In this document: positions 1 through 11,670 of the stretch, one piece after another
How positions within the stretch are numbered: position 1 is the first letter of the stretch
Layout of the letters: each line of letters opens with the position of its first letter
Assembly: GCF_037975245.1 (NCBI RefSeq)
Contig: NC_092568.1
Coordinates: 4,661,001-4,725,000, forward strand
Direction: 5' to 3'
Origin: Apostichopus japonicus
Taxonomy: Eukaryota; Echinodermata; Holothuroidea; Aspidochirotida; Stichopodidae
DNA length: 64,000 nucleotides
The notes under the pieces: generated by a model
Database searches by the model: none
What the model saw: the letters and a program-made list of their open reading frames with translations, nothing else
Told to the model about the DNA's origin: nothing
Translations under genes and position numbers: made by a program

Positions 1-576
1 AAGAAAGGCAGACTAAGCTTAAGATTGTTGGAGAGCTCTGGGTACCAACTCACGAGATCTGGGTGGAATTCTCCATTCAGCAACATTGAGTGATATTCGA
101 GGACATGAATCCTAAGATGTGTAAGCCGTAACCAAATAGAGCCACGATACTACTCTTTTTCCAAATGTGTGTGTGTGTGTGGGGGGGGGGGACATTTGAT
201 ATTGTTTCCCCCATCCATCAAAATGTGGGGGACGTGTGCCCCCGTCCCCACTGGATTGACGCCCATGATCGGGCCTGATGTTCGATCCTAGCATGATCAA
301 CTTCCGAAGGGTAAACATGGATCCTCATCAGCTGTCCAGTAACGTATACCACAGGTTCTAGTAAGAAGATTAATCAATAAAGGACACGTAACTTTTAATT
401 AAATTTCTCTCAATTTTTCTACAATAGGTTCGCAATTTCCCCATTAAATTTCACCTCAAAGGTCTTTTCAAAACTATTTCTAAATATCATGGTTTTGTAG
501 TGTATCTATGTTTGTTTATAATTATATGTTTAATAATTATGTCCCCCCTATAGCTGTGACTGCGGATTGACGCCCC
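1..576. other. Gene-free left edge
   Basis: No coding region is recognisable. The stretch holds a (GT)n/poly-G run near 168-191. The 12-base string GGATTGACGCCC occurs twice, at 253-264 and 564-575. The second copy lies directly at the start of the dispersed repeat that follows, so it probably marks the end of another interspersed element. Confidence 0.5.
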
Positions 577-803
577 TGAAATAGACCATGGTTATCCTTC
601 AGAAACTATCGATCATCGGCAATATGTCATTTTACAAATCGGAAATGCTTTACACCTTCGCTATTCTGATATTTGATGTATAGGGCTACATCTCTCTGTA
701 GAGTTTCCAAAATTACATGTGGTTTACCTTCTTAAGGAAACTAATACATGCATCTTAAGCTATGAAGCTTTAAGCTTGAAAATTAGAACAAAATAAAGTA
801 TGT

Positions 804-972
804 ATTCTATTATGTAAGCTATTCACGTATCCATCTCAGCATCAGGATATTATTACTGTATATTTAATCCTTACGTATATACTGTATTATATAGGCCTAT
901 ATTTGTACATTTTTCTTTTCTTTTCTCCCACGGAGTCTCCTATATCTTGTTCAGTCTTTTTAAGACTTCATA
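804..972. other. Left half of a probable short retroposon insert
   Basis: This piece, together with 5631-5685, is absent from the uninterrupted copy at 45984-46506. Joined across the CACTA-like element, it is about 225 bp and ends in an A-rich stretch containing AATAAATGAATA. Both outer edges carry GTAT. That is consistent with a LINE or SINE tail with a short target duplication, but I cannot assign a family. Confidence 0.4.
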
Positions 973-1365
973 CACTGAAAACTTAAATTGGTTCACCGAC
1001 TAACATAACGTTAGTCCATCTGGTGCCTCTCCCGACTAACATAGCCTTAGTCACTTGCTATACCGACTAATTTATTCCTTAGTCAGTTGGATTTCTTAGT
1101 AGGTCATCTTAGTCCGTCAGCTTAGTCGATCAACAATTTCTTAGTCGGTAAATGTATATTAGTCAGTTACATTAATTGGTGACATTAGTCGGTCTTTACC
1201 GACTAATTTATATGAGCCACCGACTAGTTTATAGCAGGTTTTACATTAGTCAGGATGGTGCCTCTCCCGACTAACCTTTCTTAGTCGGTATCGACTGACT
1301 AGTTGCACTGACTAGAATCACTGAAAGAATTAAACCCGACTAGTTTCACTGACTAGCATCACTGA
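973..1365. repeat. Left subterminal TTAGTC/GACTAA repeat cluster
   Basis: More than a dozen copies of CCGACTAA-type and TTAGTCGG-type words occur in both orientations within about 390 bp, often as small inverted pairs. The mirror cluster lies near the other end of the element. In known CACTA elements, subterminal arrays like this bind the element's own proteins. Confidence 0.75.
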
Positions 1366-1985
1366 AAGAAAAGAGAGCAGAAGAAACACAAATAATGTGT
1401 ACGTTGGCAGTATTTATTTCTGATAAAACTTCTGATGTCTGCAAAGGCTGACTTTCAACAGATAGAGAAGAAATCACTGTAAACAAAAATCTGAAAATAT
1501 GATTTTATTCCAACAAAGTTAAGACAAGTTCATGGATCAAACATGAATCGCAAAAGTATAGCACTGCACAATAATGCAAAGTTGAATCTTGGGCAAGGGT
1601 TCCTCATGACTTTCGTTTTAAAGTGGTACCCCAAATCGACACCAGTTAAGTCTTCACGAACAAAGAGTGTTTCTCTTAACTACAAATGGCCTCCCACTTG
1701 TCTTCAGGAAGCCCAAATCTGCACCATTATTGACCTGTGAACAGAAAATATGATATACGTGTAAGCGCAGATACAGATATAGCACATGATAACTCACATT
1801 ATCATAAACATATATTTACATTAAAATTTTATAACATATTGGGAGGTATACATTTAAATCTAGGTCCCTCAAATTATAAGCCAGGAATAACAGCTTTACC
1901 AAATAATTATTAGCTTTGAACAGCATAACACCAAGTTATTTTTCAAAGCTTAATAATTATGTTAATCATGTTAATAATGAGCCCA

Positions 1986-3372
1986 ATAGACCGGGAGCCC
2001 AGCGGGTTTGGTTAGCTGGGAAGGTAACCAATTGCCTTGTACATCACAATGTTCACAGTGCATTCCTGTATATGAAACCAGACGACTGGCAACCGACTGT
2101 GGTGAGTGTGGCTGGGAGAGCAATTTTAAAGTCACCTGATAGCTAACCTAGATCAGTTTTCATGGTAACACATCAAAGTAAGTACAATGTGTCAGGTATG
2201 GCCCCAAGAGCAACAAATGGCCATTGCCAGTAATTATTGGTGGTGGGGTACCCCTGCCAGTGATCTATAATTGACCCCTCACGGCTGACCTAGGTTAGCT
2301 CATGAGGTAACCACTTGAAACCTACTGGAAAATGTTGGTTAGGACTTCAGATACAACTGATGGGCATTGCCAGTAATTTTTATTAGTGGGGTACCCCTGC
2401 CAGTAGATCCCCAAAATGCCCATCTCCCAGTGACCTAGATGAGCTCATGATGTAACCAGTTGAAAACTACTGGAAAATTGTATCACTTCATATGTAAGGG
2501 ATGGGCATTTCCAGTAATTTATATTGGGGGGGGGGTACCCCTGCCAGTAGACCCCCAAAATGCCCATTCCCTCATTGACCTAGGTCAGCTCATGAGATAA
2601 CCAGTTGAAAAATTACTGGAAATGATAGGTATCACTTCATATGTAAGGGATGAGCATTTCTAGTCATTTACATTGGTGGGGTAACCCTGCCAGTAGACCC
2701 CCAAAATGCCCATCCCCCATTGACCTAGATTAGCTCATGAGGTAACCAGTTGAAAACTACTGGAAAATGATTGGCAGGATTCTATATGTAAGGGATGGGC
2801 GAACTCTGGCAGTGGTGGCCCACCAATATAAAATACTGGAAATGCCCATCCTTACATATGAAGTGATACCTATCATTTTCCTGTAGGTTTCAACTGGTCA
2901 AATCATGAGCTCACCTAGGTCAATGAGGGGATGGGCATATTGGGGGTCTAATGGCAGGGGTACCCCACCAATAAAAATTACTGGCAATGCCCATCCCTTT
3001 TATCTGAAGTCCTAACCAACATTTTCCAGTAGGTTTCAAGTGGTTACCTCATGAGCTGACCTAGGTCAGCCGTGAGGGGTCAATTGTTGATCACTGGCAG
3101 GGGTATCCCACCACCAATAATTACTGGCGATGGCCATTTGTTGCTCTTGGGGCCATACATGACACATTGTTCTTACTTTGATGTGGTTACCATGAAAGCT
3201 GATCTAGGTTAGCTATTGCAGGGTAGGTGACTTTAAATTGCTCTCCCAGCCACATCCACCACAGTCGGTTTGCCAGTCGTCAGGTTTCATATACAGGAAT
3301 GCATTGTGAACATTGTGATGTACCAGGCAATTGGTTACCTTCCCAGCTAACCAAACCCTCTGGACTCCCGCT
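1986..3372. repeat. Foldback: long inverted repeat with ~147 bp internal tandem units
   Basis: The stretch starting with GTTTGGTTAGCTGGGAAGGT near 2008 recurs in inverse orientation near 3355. Pairing continues inward to a centre near 2810-2825. The left arm is longer (about 810 versus 540 bp) because it carries extra copies of a unit of roughly 147 bp containing GGATGGGCATT and GGGGTACCCCTGCCAGTA. The long apparent open frames here are shadows of the repeat, and the same peptide string appears from both arms. It lies wholly inside the CACTA-like element. Confidence 0.85.
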
Positions 3373-5374
3373 CTACAGATCAGTGAAAATTTGACCAAAC
3401 TTATGAAGCTTGCACGTAAATGATATACTAGACTGTTTTTTTTTTTAAAACAGGTTATGATAAGTATCTTTAATATCATTAAACAGTTGGGTACAATAAT
3501 TAAACTCACTCTTCCATCTTTTTTCTCTATGGTACTTGTTCCTTTGCTTTTTGGACTCTTGGATAAACTCTTTTGTTCTGCGAAGGGTACCAATATATCA
3601 TCTTAAAACATGTCTTTAAGCCATATATAACACAGTTCTCCTCTTCTGTTGTTGCCTCCACACTGGTGTCGTACATCACAGGAAACCTCACCCTTGACTT
3701 AGATATTTGGCTTTTCAATTCCTGCTGGAAAAAAAAAACAGCAAAGTATTCATCATTTGAAAAAGAACAAAAAAAAAGTTGTCACCACAAAGTTATGTGA
3801 GATTTGCTTCCACTATAGTCTCAAAAAACAATCCCAAAGTTTGAAGCAGACTGTATAAAGCTGAAAATTTGAAAGAGAGTGTCATCACCATTGCAACCAG
3901 AATCAAATGCCCAGAATACAGAGATAATAAAACATGGGCTAAATCTTTGTTTGTTTTTATGATCTTTAATAATATAAAATTTTAGAAACAGAAATGCACT
4001 GAGCCAACTTATTTATAGGCATAATCGTTTTTAGTTGTTATTTTGCTTGCTCACATAACAAGCCTGTTTAGACCTAGGCTAGAGGAGAATCAGTACTTTG
4101 TTACACTAAGTTTGTCTTTCGGTCGTCTTGATTTAGTCTTACTAGTAGTACTAAAGTATATAATGGACTGGCAAAGACTAGAGAATACCCAGAGTTTTAG
4201 GAACTGCGTTAAACTGTATGATCTGATCAATTATTTACGTCAATGAGTTTCATTCAATCTAGGATCAAAAAGAGAAAACTAATTAATCTTAACCTTTAAA
4301 CTTTGCTACTAAACAGATATGCTTGAATTACAAATAAATGTCAAAAAAACATCATAATCTACGAATCGATGCATATACATATACATAAACAGAATAATTT
4401 GAATTCGCGCAAGTGAACCCTGCACTACATTGGACAGAAGAAAAAAAACGTGCAATTAGACCAAACTAAACATACTAAATTTTCCGTTACTTCTACATAA
4501 AATATCAATACAAATACAACAACTTACTCTTTTGGCAGTATACTAAAAGCACATGTTATAATAACTTCAGACTATCAAGCTTTCCTGAGAAAAAACGGTT
4601 AATACTTCTTACAGTAAACAAGTCGACCGTGAAGGAATGTCGCAATTGTTTCCTGAGTGTGACCGGAAATTAAATACTAAAAAATGATAAATGAGAAGGT
4701 TAAATAGAACTGAAGCGTGCATCCTGACTGCTCGCAACATATAATACCGTTGACTAGCCAACATAATTTGTTCAGCCTACTGTGACTGTACGTTTGAAGG
4801 TCTAGCCTTGCTTATTCAATATCACAAAGCCTACCCATTTAGATTCACATGGGAAATTACAGGAAATTTTACCAAATGAGTGTAGACTTCAAATAAACTA
4901 TTGAGACTTATAGTTCCAGCATTTGTTTGGGAACAAATTAGAAGATTATGTGCCACTGTTCAATCTAGCCCAATACACACATAACACATTGTTAATTGGT
5001 GTTTAGAATGCACACTTTAGTGTTGAGAATGCACTGCAGTACCCAATAGAAGCCTATAGGCTACTCACTGTCATTGCACTTATGTATTGCGAAACGCCAG
5101 CGTGACAACAGTAGCGTTACAACGGTAGCGTTACACTAACCATAATACAGTACTAGTGCCAGTGGCCTAACAATTAACTTTAATTTTACCTTCAAGTTAA
5201 AGAAATAACAGGTAGGCCGACGATGGCAGTTAATACCTCCATTCTTCTAAAGACCTTCTTGGGTGATTTACGGTTGAAAGTTGCTTAGAGTGATCGTATG
5301 AAACTATGCCAAGTCCAGCAAGCTGCCGTTGCCTCTCGGTTTCCAAATTGAATTGAATCGAAGTGGTCCGTCAT

Positions 5375-5630
5375 ACATTAGTCCGTCGACACCGACCAAG
5401 CTACGATTATGGCGTAACTTGGGGTGTCCGTATCGGTCTTAGTCCATGGGTTAAAATACCTTAGTCCGTCGCCACCAACTAAGCTGCGATTATATTTTCC
5501 TTAGTCAGTGTAAACTGACTAAGAAGCAGCGATGAAACGAAGATTTTTGGTAGTCCGTGTGCATTGGCTAACGTTACAGACTAATTTAACGTTAGTCCGT
5601 GGCAATATTGACTAGTTTATTTTTTCAGTG
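5375..5630. repeat. Right subterminal TTAGTC repeat cluster
   Basis: The words TTAGTCCGTCG, TTAGTCAGTGT, GACTAAG and TTAGTCCGTGG recur over 250 bp next to the right terminus, mirroring the cluster at the left end. This supports both the element boundaries and the CACTA assignment. Confidence 0.7.
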
Positions 5631-5995
5631 TAGGAGACCTCCTTTCCCATTGTAAACAATTGGCGATAAAACAAATAAATGAATATGTATTAGTTATGAC
5701 CACAAACATTGCTTAATTAGTCTATACCAGGTGCAACATGTAACGTAAGTTAGTAGTTTCCTATCTATTACTTTATCCTATTGAGGTCATGTGCTTAATA
5801 AGAAGAGATCTTTAGAACATTGCATCATTGTTCACGGATCATTTCCATCATGCAAACTGCATTAACAGGGAAGTTTGACCGGAGGGGGGGGGGGGGGGAC
5901 TGAGTGGGGGAGGCAAAGCCCCATCGTTTCTGCTTATTATCTCCACTGAACGGGAACATGTGAAGTACATATAATCTCGTTTCAATGTATTTATT

Positions 5996-5999
5996 TATA

Positions 6000-6076
<77 letters not shown>

Positions 6077-6080
6077 TATA
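5996..6080. repeat. (TA)n microsatellite
   Basis: An almost pure TA tract that forms the left border of the Penelope-like fragment. Open frames reading Tyr-Ile repeats across it are not genes. Confidence 0.95.
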
Positions 6081-6577
6081 AGCGACTGAACAACCTGGCG
6101 GATCATTTGGTGAGGGCATCGCATCCTCAGCCCATCCCTGTCGACACTCCCGGCACCTACCCTTGTAACCGTAGTAGATGTAATACCTGCAGATATGTCA
6201 CCTCAAACACTATGCTTCGTATCACTGGCCCTAAAAACTCTTTTATAATTAAACATCACTTTTCTTGTATTTCCACTAATGTAATTTATGTTATCATATG
6301 TAAACGTTGTAATTTACTTTACATAGGTGAAACCAAGCGTAGACTGGCAGATCGTATTACCGAACACTTACGCTCCATCAAATCCAAGTTTCCTGGTTAC
6401 CCTGTCGCCTCTCACTTCAATTCCCCCTCCCCCTGTAAGATCACTGACTTTTCAGTTACGTGTGCTCTGTCTTCCAGAGGCACTGATATCGATCGTCTTA
6501 AATCCGAAAATAGACTAATTTTCCGACTTGGCACCTTATCCCCTTATGGTTTAAACTCTAAATTCGATTTGTTGTAA
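6080..6577 (+). pseudogene. Penelope-like element, C-terminal GIY-YIG endonuclease fragment
   Basis: The open frame encodes the end of a Penelope-like reverse transcriptase. It opens with NNLADHLVRAS and a Cys-rich PCNRSRCNTC segment. A GIY-YIG nuclease core follows, with VIYVIICKRC, LLYIGET and the basic KRRLADRITEHL helix. In this family the GIY-YIG domain sits at the C terminus and nicks target DNA. The reverse transcriptase half is missing: the frame starts directly out of the (TA)n tract, so this is a 5'-truncated copy. An untranslated tail of about 180 bp follows, including a TTTATACCCGAAACGTCG string, and runs into a second (TA)n tract. The domain call is firm; activity is not expected. 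Confidence 0.85.
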
Positions 6578-6755
6578 GTCCTTTTACCCTGCTACTTTTC
6601 GCTTCTTTCATGTGTGTGCATTAGACCATTTTATCTTTCTTCGTTCGCTGTTTACAGTTTTAGTAGTCTTTTTGCTCACTTTGTTAAAGGGTTTATACCC
6701 GAAACGTCGTGTTAGTTTTCTTTATCATTAGCACTAGCAAACTTTACTATTTTTC

Positions 6756-6897
<142 letters not shown>

Positions 6898-6924
6898 ACC
6901 GTAATGAGTTGGAAAATCAAGATA

Positions 6925-9900
6925 TATATCCTGGTCAGTCTTTTTTGCTCTTCTTCATGATGTTTTTATTCTGTTCTCACCATTCTCTGCACCAATCCGT
7001 TTGATCTAGGATACCTTGGTGATGAGCTGTTGTATGTGATTCCCCACGTCTCACATCATTCCTCGTAGGGCTTCCCGGAAAACTGACGTCTGAGATAATC
7101 TCTGAAAGTTTCTGCTGCTAGCTTTGCGATTGGGTTGCTTGAGGTGTTGTGTAGTTTATGAACTATTGGGTACTTATATGGTAATCTGTGATTATTAAGT
7201 GGTTATCGCATTTGATTTGGAATAGGTCAGGACCTAGCATTGTCGAAGGAGCTGATGGGGTGTCATGTGGTTCCCATAGTTTCGTTCTGTTGACTGGGTT
7301 GACTTTCCTGACAAGTACTGCATGCTTTAATCATGTGGTCTATGTCACTGTTAATTTTTATCCAAAGAACTGACTCTCTTGCAAAGCGACGTGTCTTTTC
7401 AATTCCTAGATGTCCAAAATGCATGAGACGATGGATATCCGCCTGAAGTGGTTGAGGGATTAGGATCTGTCTGCCTTTGAAGATGACTCCATTTGCAATC
7501 CCGATTTGGTCTCTTAAAGACCATTCAGGACGCATGTCACCTCAATTGAGGTGATCCTCCATTTTGTCCGGTCACCCGGAATTGATAACTTGGGATAGCG
7601 AATCTTAGAACCGGGTCATGGGTTGTTTCCAGTCGTAGTGTTTCTTGTTTACTTGTACCGAAGTTGATAAGATCCAGTTGGGTGGGATCTTCCTGCTTAT
7701 CAATGACCAGTTCCTACACTCTGAGATCCATGGGTATGTTGCTGCATAATTTTGTGTTTGGGAGTCGGCTGAGCGCGTCGGAGAGTCTTGTAGCCTTGTA
7801 TAGTGACATTAAAGTTGTAACCTTGAACCTTGATCAGCATCCTCTGGAGCCTTGGAGGTGCACTGGAAATCGCTCTATTCACAATCATTTCAAGGGGTTT
7901 GTGATCTGTGTAGATTATGAAGGTAGGTAAGTATTGAATCTGGTTACCCCAAATACTAGTGCTAATGTCTCCCTCTCAATGTTTGAGTAATTTGCCTGTG
8001 CTGGTGACAGTGACTTTGATGCAAGTGCTACTAGCTTTATTAGCAGTATTGTTTGGATCAAACGAGCTCCGACACCTTTCCATGATGGCTCAAGATGGTT
8101 GGTAGGTTAGGATTGTAGTACTGGAGACATGTGTTGGGAGTAATAGATTGCTTGATTGCTGTGAATGATGCCTGATGATCCTTCTGTCATAAGTATGGTG
8201 TGTTCTGCCTCAGAAGCTCTCAGAGAAATTGGTCATGTATGGCGACAGGAAATTCATGGCACCGAAATTTGTTTGCAGATCCTCTTTATCCTGATGTGTA
8301 GGCATGGCCATGGATATTTTCAATATTGTTTGGATCTGGGCTGACACCTCTGTCTGAGTACACGGACCGGAAGAATGTTATCTGGTTTCTCTTTATCGTG
8401 CACTTTGAGATATTGAAGACTAAGCCTTCTCGCCGTGCAGCCTGAAAGAGCTTGAGTATGCTGTCATCGTGCTCTTTCTCTGTTCGGCCGTAGACCACTG
8501 TATCCTCTGCGATTCCAACGGATCCGGGGACTTACTCTATAATGTTATCTATTTGTTACTGGAATACATCCTGACTAATGGGAAGTCCAAACTGGTTAAT
8601 CGTTGAAAACAGTATCGCTCGAAGGGTGTCCTGAATGTGGTAAGTTCTTGGGATATTAGGGGTATGGGTACAGACCAGTACCCTGCCTTCGCATGTAGCT
8701 CGGAAGAAAACTCTTGGCAGTTGAGAATTCGGGATTAAATTCCTCCAGAGTGGGGGTCCTGTGAGGGCATCTTCTCAGGTTTCAATGTTATGGGTCTAGG
8801 AAGCACCGGGTTCCCTATTTTTTTCGTTACAACAGTTAGGGAGCTGCACCAGTCTGTGTGACTGTTCACTAGTTTACGAATGCCGGCTGGTCGTTCCAAG
8901 CTGTCTAGTTCAGATTTAAGTTGCTCCTTGAAATCGATGACATACTTTCTCGACAGGTCAATGCTGGGTTAAGCGTCCTCTTTCCGGCAGAGTTTTGCCT
9001 GTGTTCGGAAATTTCCAATTGCGTCAAAGCAATCTGGATATTGAGTCATTAGGTCCTGTATTGATCTACTGGTTTCTGGTGAGTCTGTAAGGGTCTTTTG
9101 TGGAGGTGTAACTGTTGCTGTATGAAGAGTATACCTCAAGTCTGTCACATGTCGGCGGGTCCAGGTACGTTTACGACATAAAATCCTTGGTTAATCCACT
9201 TAGACTACCTATGCTTGCATTTAAGGGTAATAACTCCAAGACATGGAACAAATGTATGATAGTATGCCTTAAAGTAGTGTCTGTGATGACCTTATGATGG
9301 TTTTCTATTCGTCATTTGGATACATTGGACAGATGGTGTGCACGGGTAGAGTATTGCCGTTCGCACCTGTATCTACCTTCACACTAAGCTTATGCTTGCC
9401 CGGGAGCTGAGGGCATATTACACCTATATTTGCCAATGCTTCTTTACTATCCATAGGTTCAAGATACATGCTAGAAATGGAAACACTCTTAAACTGAGCA
9501 GTGCACTGTTCACCTCCACTCTCAATGGTATCGTCGGGATCTTCATGATCAATTCCGTGAATCTTTGCCTGTTTTGGTGTTTGGCTTGGCCCTTTTTTGC
9601 GTCTCCCTTTATCATGACGATTTTGTTTGTCCTTGATTCCTGTTGCTAGTCTTACGTTTGCCTTTGTGTTTCGACAATACTTTACCTAATGACCTGTCGT
9701 TCCACGTGCTTTACACTTATCGTAATATGCCGGACACTGCCGTGGTGCATGAGAAAAGCCACAGGTACCACATTTCTTTTGAGGATTTCTGAGGACACGG
9801 ACTGTTAATCTGAATCAAGTGTGTTAAGTGATCTTCTGCTTGCAAAAACTGCTTCATATTTTCTTCATTCTTGACGAACATTCTCGATACTGTACCTCTT

Positions 9901-9960
9901 AGGTGTATCTAATAAATGATTCACATTTTCAAGGTAGCTGACAGATATGAACACCCAATG
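6925..9960 (-). mobile_element. Decayed Gypsy retrotransposon (Mag/SURL-like), gag-pol remnant, copy A
   Basis: Read on the minus strand from about 9790 downwards, the order is as follows. First are zinc knuckles (CGTCGFSHAPRQCPA). Next is a retropepsin motif (VDTGANGNTLP) near 9370. The reverse transcriptase spans about 8960-8280, and its catalytic site now reads IAED instead of IADD. An RNase H end (APPRLQRM) follows near 7850. The integrase HHCC zinc finger lies at 7535-7270 and the integrase core, with a GPDLF motif, runs down to 6930. The order gag-PR-RT-RH-IN is that of Gypsy elements. Frameshifts and stops break every domain, and no LTR is visible at either side. The remnant stops at the edge of the duplicated block. 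Confidence 0.85.
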
Positions 9961-10728
9961 AAACGATATCTATCTCTTCCCTTAATTGGTAAAAGAGACA
10001 CAAGAAAGAAAGCGAAGGGAAACGTGCAGAGGAAATTTCAGGGAGATTTCACTTTCTAAATCATGTAATTTGCCGCTTTATAATTATCTTCAATGCGTAG
10101 TCTGCCTGTGCAGGACTCTTACCAGACGATAGCACACGCAGCTGACGGGGATCCGCAGCGTTATCATACCTATGCCTAACTTAACTGGATACATCAGCTA
10201 ATATTATAGAAAAATATATTGACATTGCATGGGTAGCCTAGAGATGTCAAAGGATGGGCCCGAGCTGGGTATGAGGCACAAGTTTGATTTACATACAATC
10301 TCATCTATACTTGCAAATGGCTAGTGAAATAACCAGAGTTTGCAAATACAGGTTCTATGTTTAGCTTCGAATTTCATCAATATAGAGGTAGGCAGTTTTA
10401 AAACAGGGAAGGATCCTATTGGGCGCGTTTTAGCTTACCAACTTATGCTTTATTTTGGTGTCAAGAATCAGGGTGATTTGTTACGGGGCCTGGCAAAGTT
10501 CAAAATGTTGCCGAACTGTTATAAATACGTATGTAATTGAATGTGAAAAATCTTGCAGAATTGGAAAGCGCCACACGATACGGAACATTTACTTGTCTAG
10601 GAGTAGGCAGGTTTGACAATCGCAGTTGTTTTTCACTCTCTATGATTCAGCGCATGTGTGTAGACATGCGTAATACGGTTTATGTTTACACTGAAGTGTA
10701 AACGCTATTCTTGACCAATATTGGCACC
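9961..10728. other. Non-coding stretch between the Gypsy remnant and the candidate exon, copy A
   Basis: No gene is recognised. The sequence is conserved in copy B. Close to the right edge is an ACCAATATTGG palindrome that includes a CCAAT box, about 15 bases before the ATG of the candidate first exon. This could be promoter sequence, but no TATA box is obvious. Confidence 0.4.
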
Positions 10729-10795
10729 ATGTCAACCGCATATCAACAATTTTGGAAGGGGATAAACTCCTCGTCGAGGAGATTATTCACGAGAG
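10729..10795 (+). CDS. Candidate first coding exon of the Ig-type gene, copy A
   Basis: An ATG in the context CACCATGT opens 22 codons (MSTAYQQFWKGINSSSRRLF, then TR) that end exactly at a strong donor, GAG|GTAAGT, in phase 1. Copy B keeps the ATG, frame and donor, with a single Trp-to-Arg change. A phase-1 acceptor at 30241 would join it to a hydrophobic exon (CVFWLCITLHLLLSVVP). Together they would form a plausible signal peptide, with basic residues followed by a hydrophobic core. If this is right, copy A has a first intron of about 19.4 kb containing the whole CACTA element, while copy B has one of about 4.2 kb. The link is inference; no transcript is available. Confidence 0.45.
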
Positions 10796-11556
10796 GTAAG
10801 TGATATACATCCACAAATCCTTGATTGATTTGACAAACCTATAGCAGCATTTCTACTCAATGGATGCAGTCTTAGGTTGATAAATAATGTCTCCGCCATT
10901 TATGTATCGCCTACGTGCACAATATGGTACAATATGGTGTACGTAGTATATTATAACGCAAATGCCTAAGCTAATGATTACATGGCTTCATTATGTTGGT
11001 CTTGAATCAATATTCTATGCACATCATGTTTCATGAACATTGAATTGAATATTTATTTCCATTTTCTACATTTGCAGTATTAGAAATACAACCTTAACGA
11101 ATACATTATGTAAGAGAACAAGAAATTGAATGGATGATATAGCAAACAGAGATTATAAACTATTTGGCTTTCTTATCTTAAATTATTGACTTTTTGTCTC
11201 AAAATGTTGTCTTTCATATGTCGAAAGTGACATTTTTATCTCGTCAACTGTCATGTTGAACATAGTACTTACGATACATTTTGAGAATTGAAAATTCAAC
11301 ATTTAATAGTAAGATTGCTATAGTTTTGAGATATGTATAATCAAAACTTTGAGATATAGTGTTACCCCAATTCCTTTTAATGAATCACCGCATGAAAAAA
11401 AGCTATTATTAAATGTAAATGGGATGTGCCTGGTATACGGAGCAGTATGGATTCGACCTAGACGCTGTGTTGGCGTTTGATGGAATTCGTAAATATTGTC
11501 TCCTGAATAAGTTTTCAAACGTGGCATTTCCATGACGACGAACAAGTTAAAGACTA
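10796..11556. other. Putative intron sequence left of the CACTA insertion, copy A
   Basis: No gene is seen. It matches 51885-52648 closely. It ends in the TA dinucleotide that became the target duplication of the CACTA element. Confidence 0.5.
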
Positions 11557-11670
11557 CACTGTAAAAACTAAAAGGGTTTATTTACCCCAAAATAGGGTAA
11601 ATGTAAATCCCGCATGTGGACACAAAGTATGGGTATATATAACCACATTTAGATGTGCATTTACCCTTTA

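Larger units (their letters stand above)
973..5630. mobile_element. CACTA/EnSpm-like DNA transposon, 4.66 kb, no recognised transposase
   Basis: The left end begins CACTGAAAAC and the right end, read on the other strand, begins CACTGAAAAAATAAAC. Both ends are flanked by a TA dinucleotide, taken as the target duplication. Both ends also carry dense subterminal repeats built on TTAGTC and its complement, a hallmark of CACTA elements whose transposase binds such repeats. I found no DDE transposase inside. Two minus-strand stretches have splice-acceptor-like starts, one read down from about 3720 and one from about 1734. Both are short open frames with no recognisable domain. Element 1 is therefore best read as non-autonomous or internally degraded. 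Confidence 0.75.
577..5995. repeat. Dispersed repeat copy, split by nested insertions (577-803 and 5686-5995)
   Basis: The two outer pieces, read together, match 45984-46506 in the same orientation. That segment is the middle of the right arm of the large palindrome. Matching landmarks include a sequence ending in CTTCTTAAGGAAACT and another containing GTAACGTAAGTTAGTAGT. In the palindrome the two halves are contiguous, so everything between 804 and 5685 was inserted later. It has no coding content that I recognise. Confidence 0.8.

Noticed and set aside
1543-1740. 65-codon plus-strand frame in the 4.66 kb element
   Set aside because: There is no domain. The opposite strand looks slightly more exon-like (acceptor at 1735), but it too is short and broken by stops.
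3213-3593. Minus-strand 126-codon frame sharing a peptide with 1916-2146
   Set aside because: The shared peptide arises because both frames lie in the two arms of one inverted repeat. There is no protein domain.
5825-6124. Minus-strand open frame of 99 codons
   Set aside because: Most of it is Tyr-Ile repeats translated from the (TA)n tract. The same applies to the frames at 6709-6960, 40163-40433 and 41343-41609.
7188-7930. Plus-strand frames over the Gypsy remnant
   Set aside because: The minus strand carries the recognisable integrase and RNase H motifs. The plus frames are shadows.
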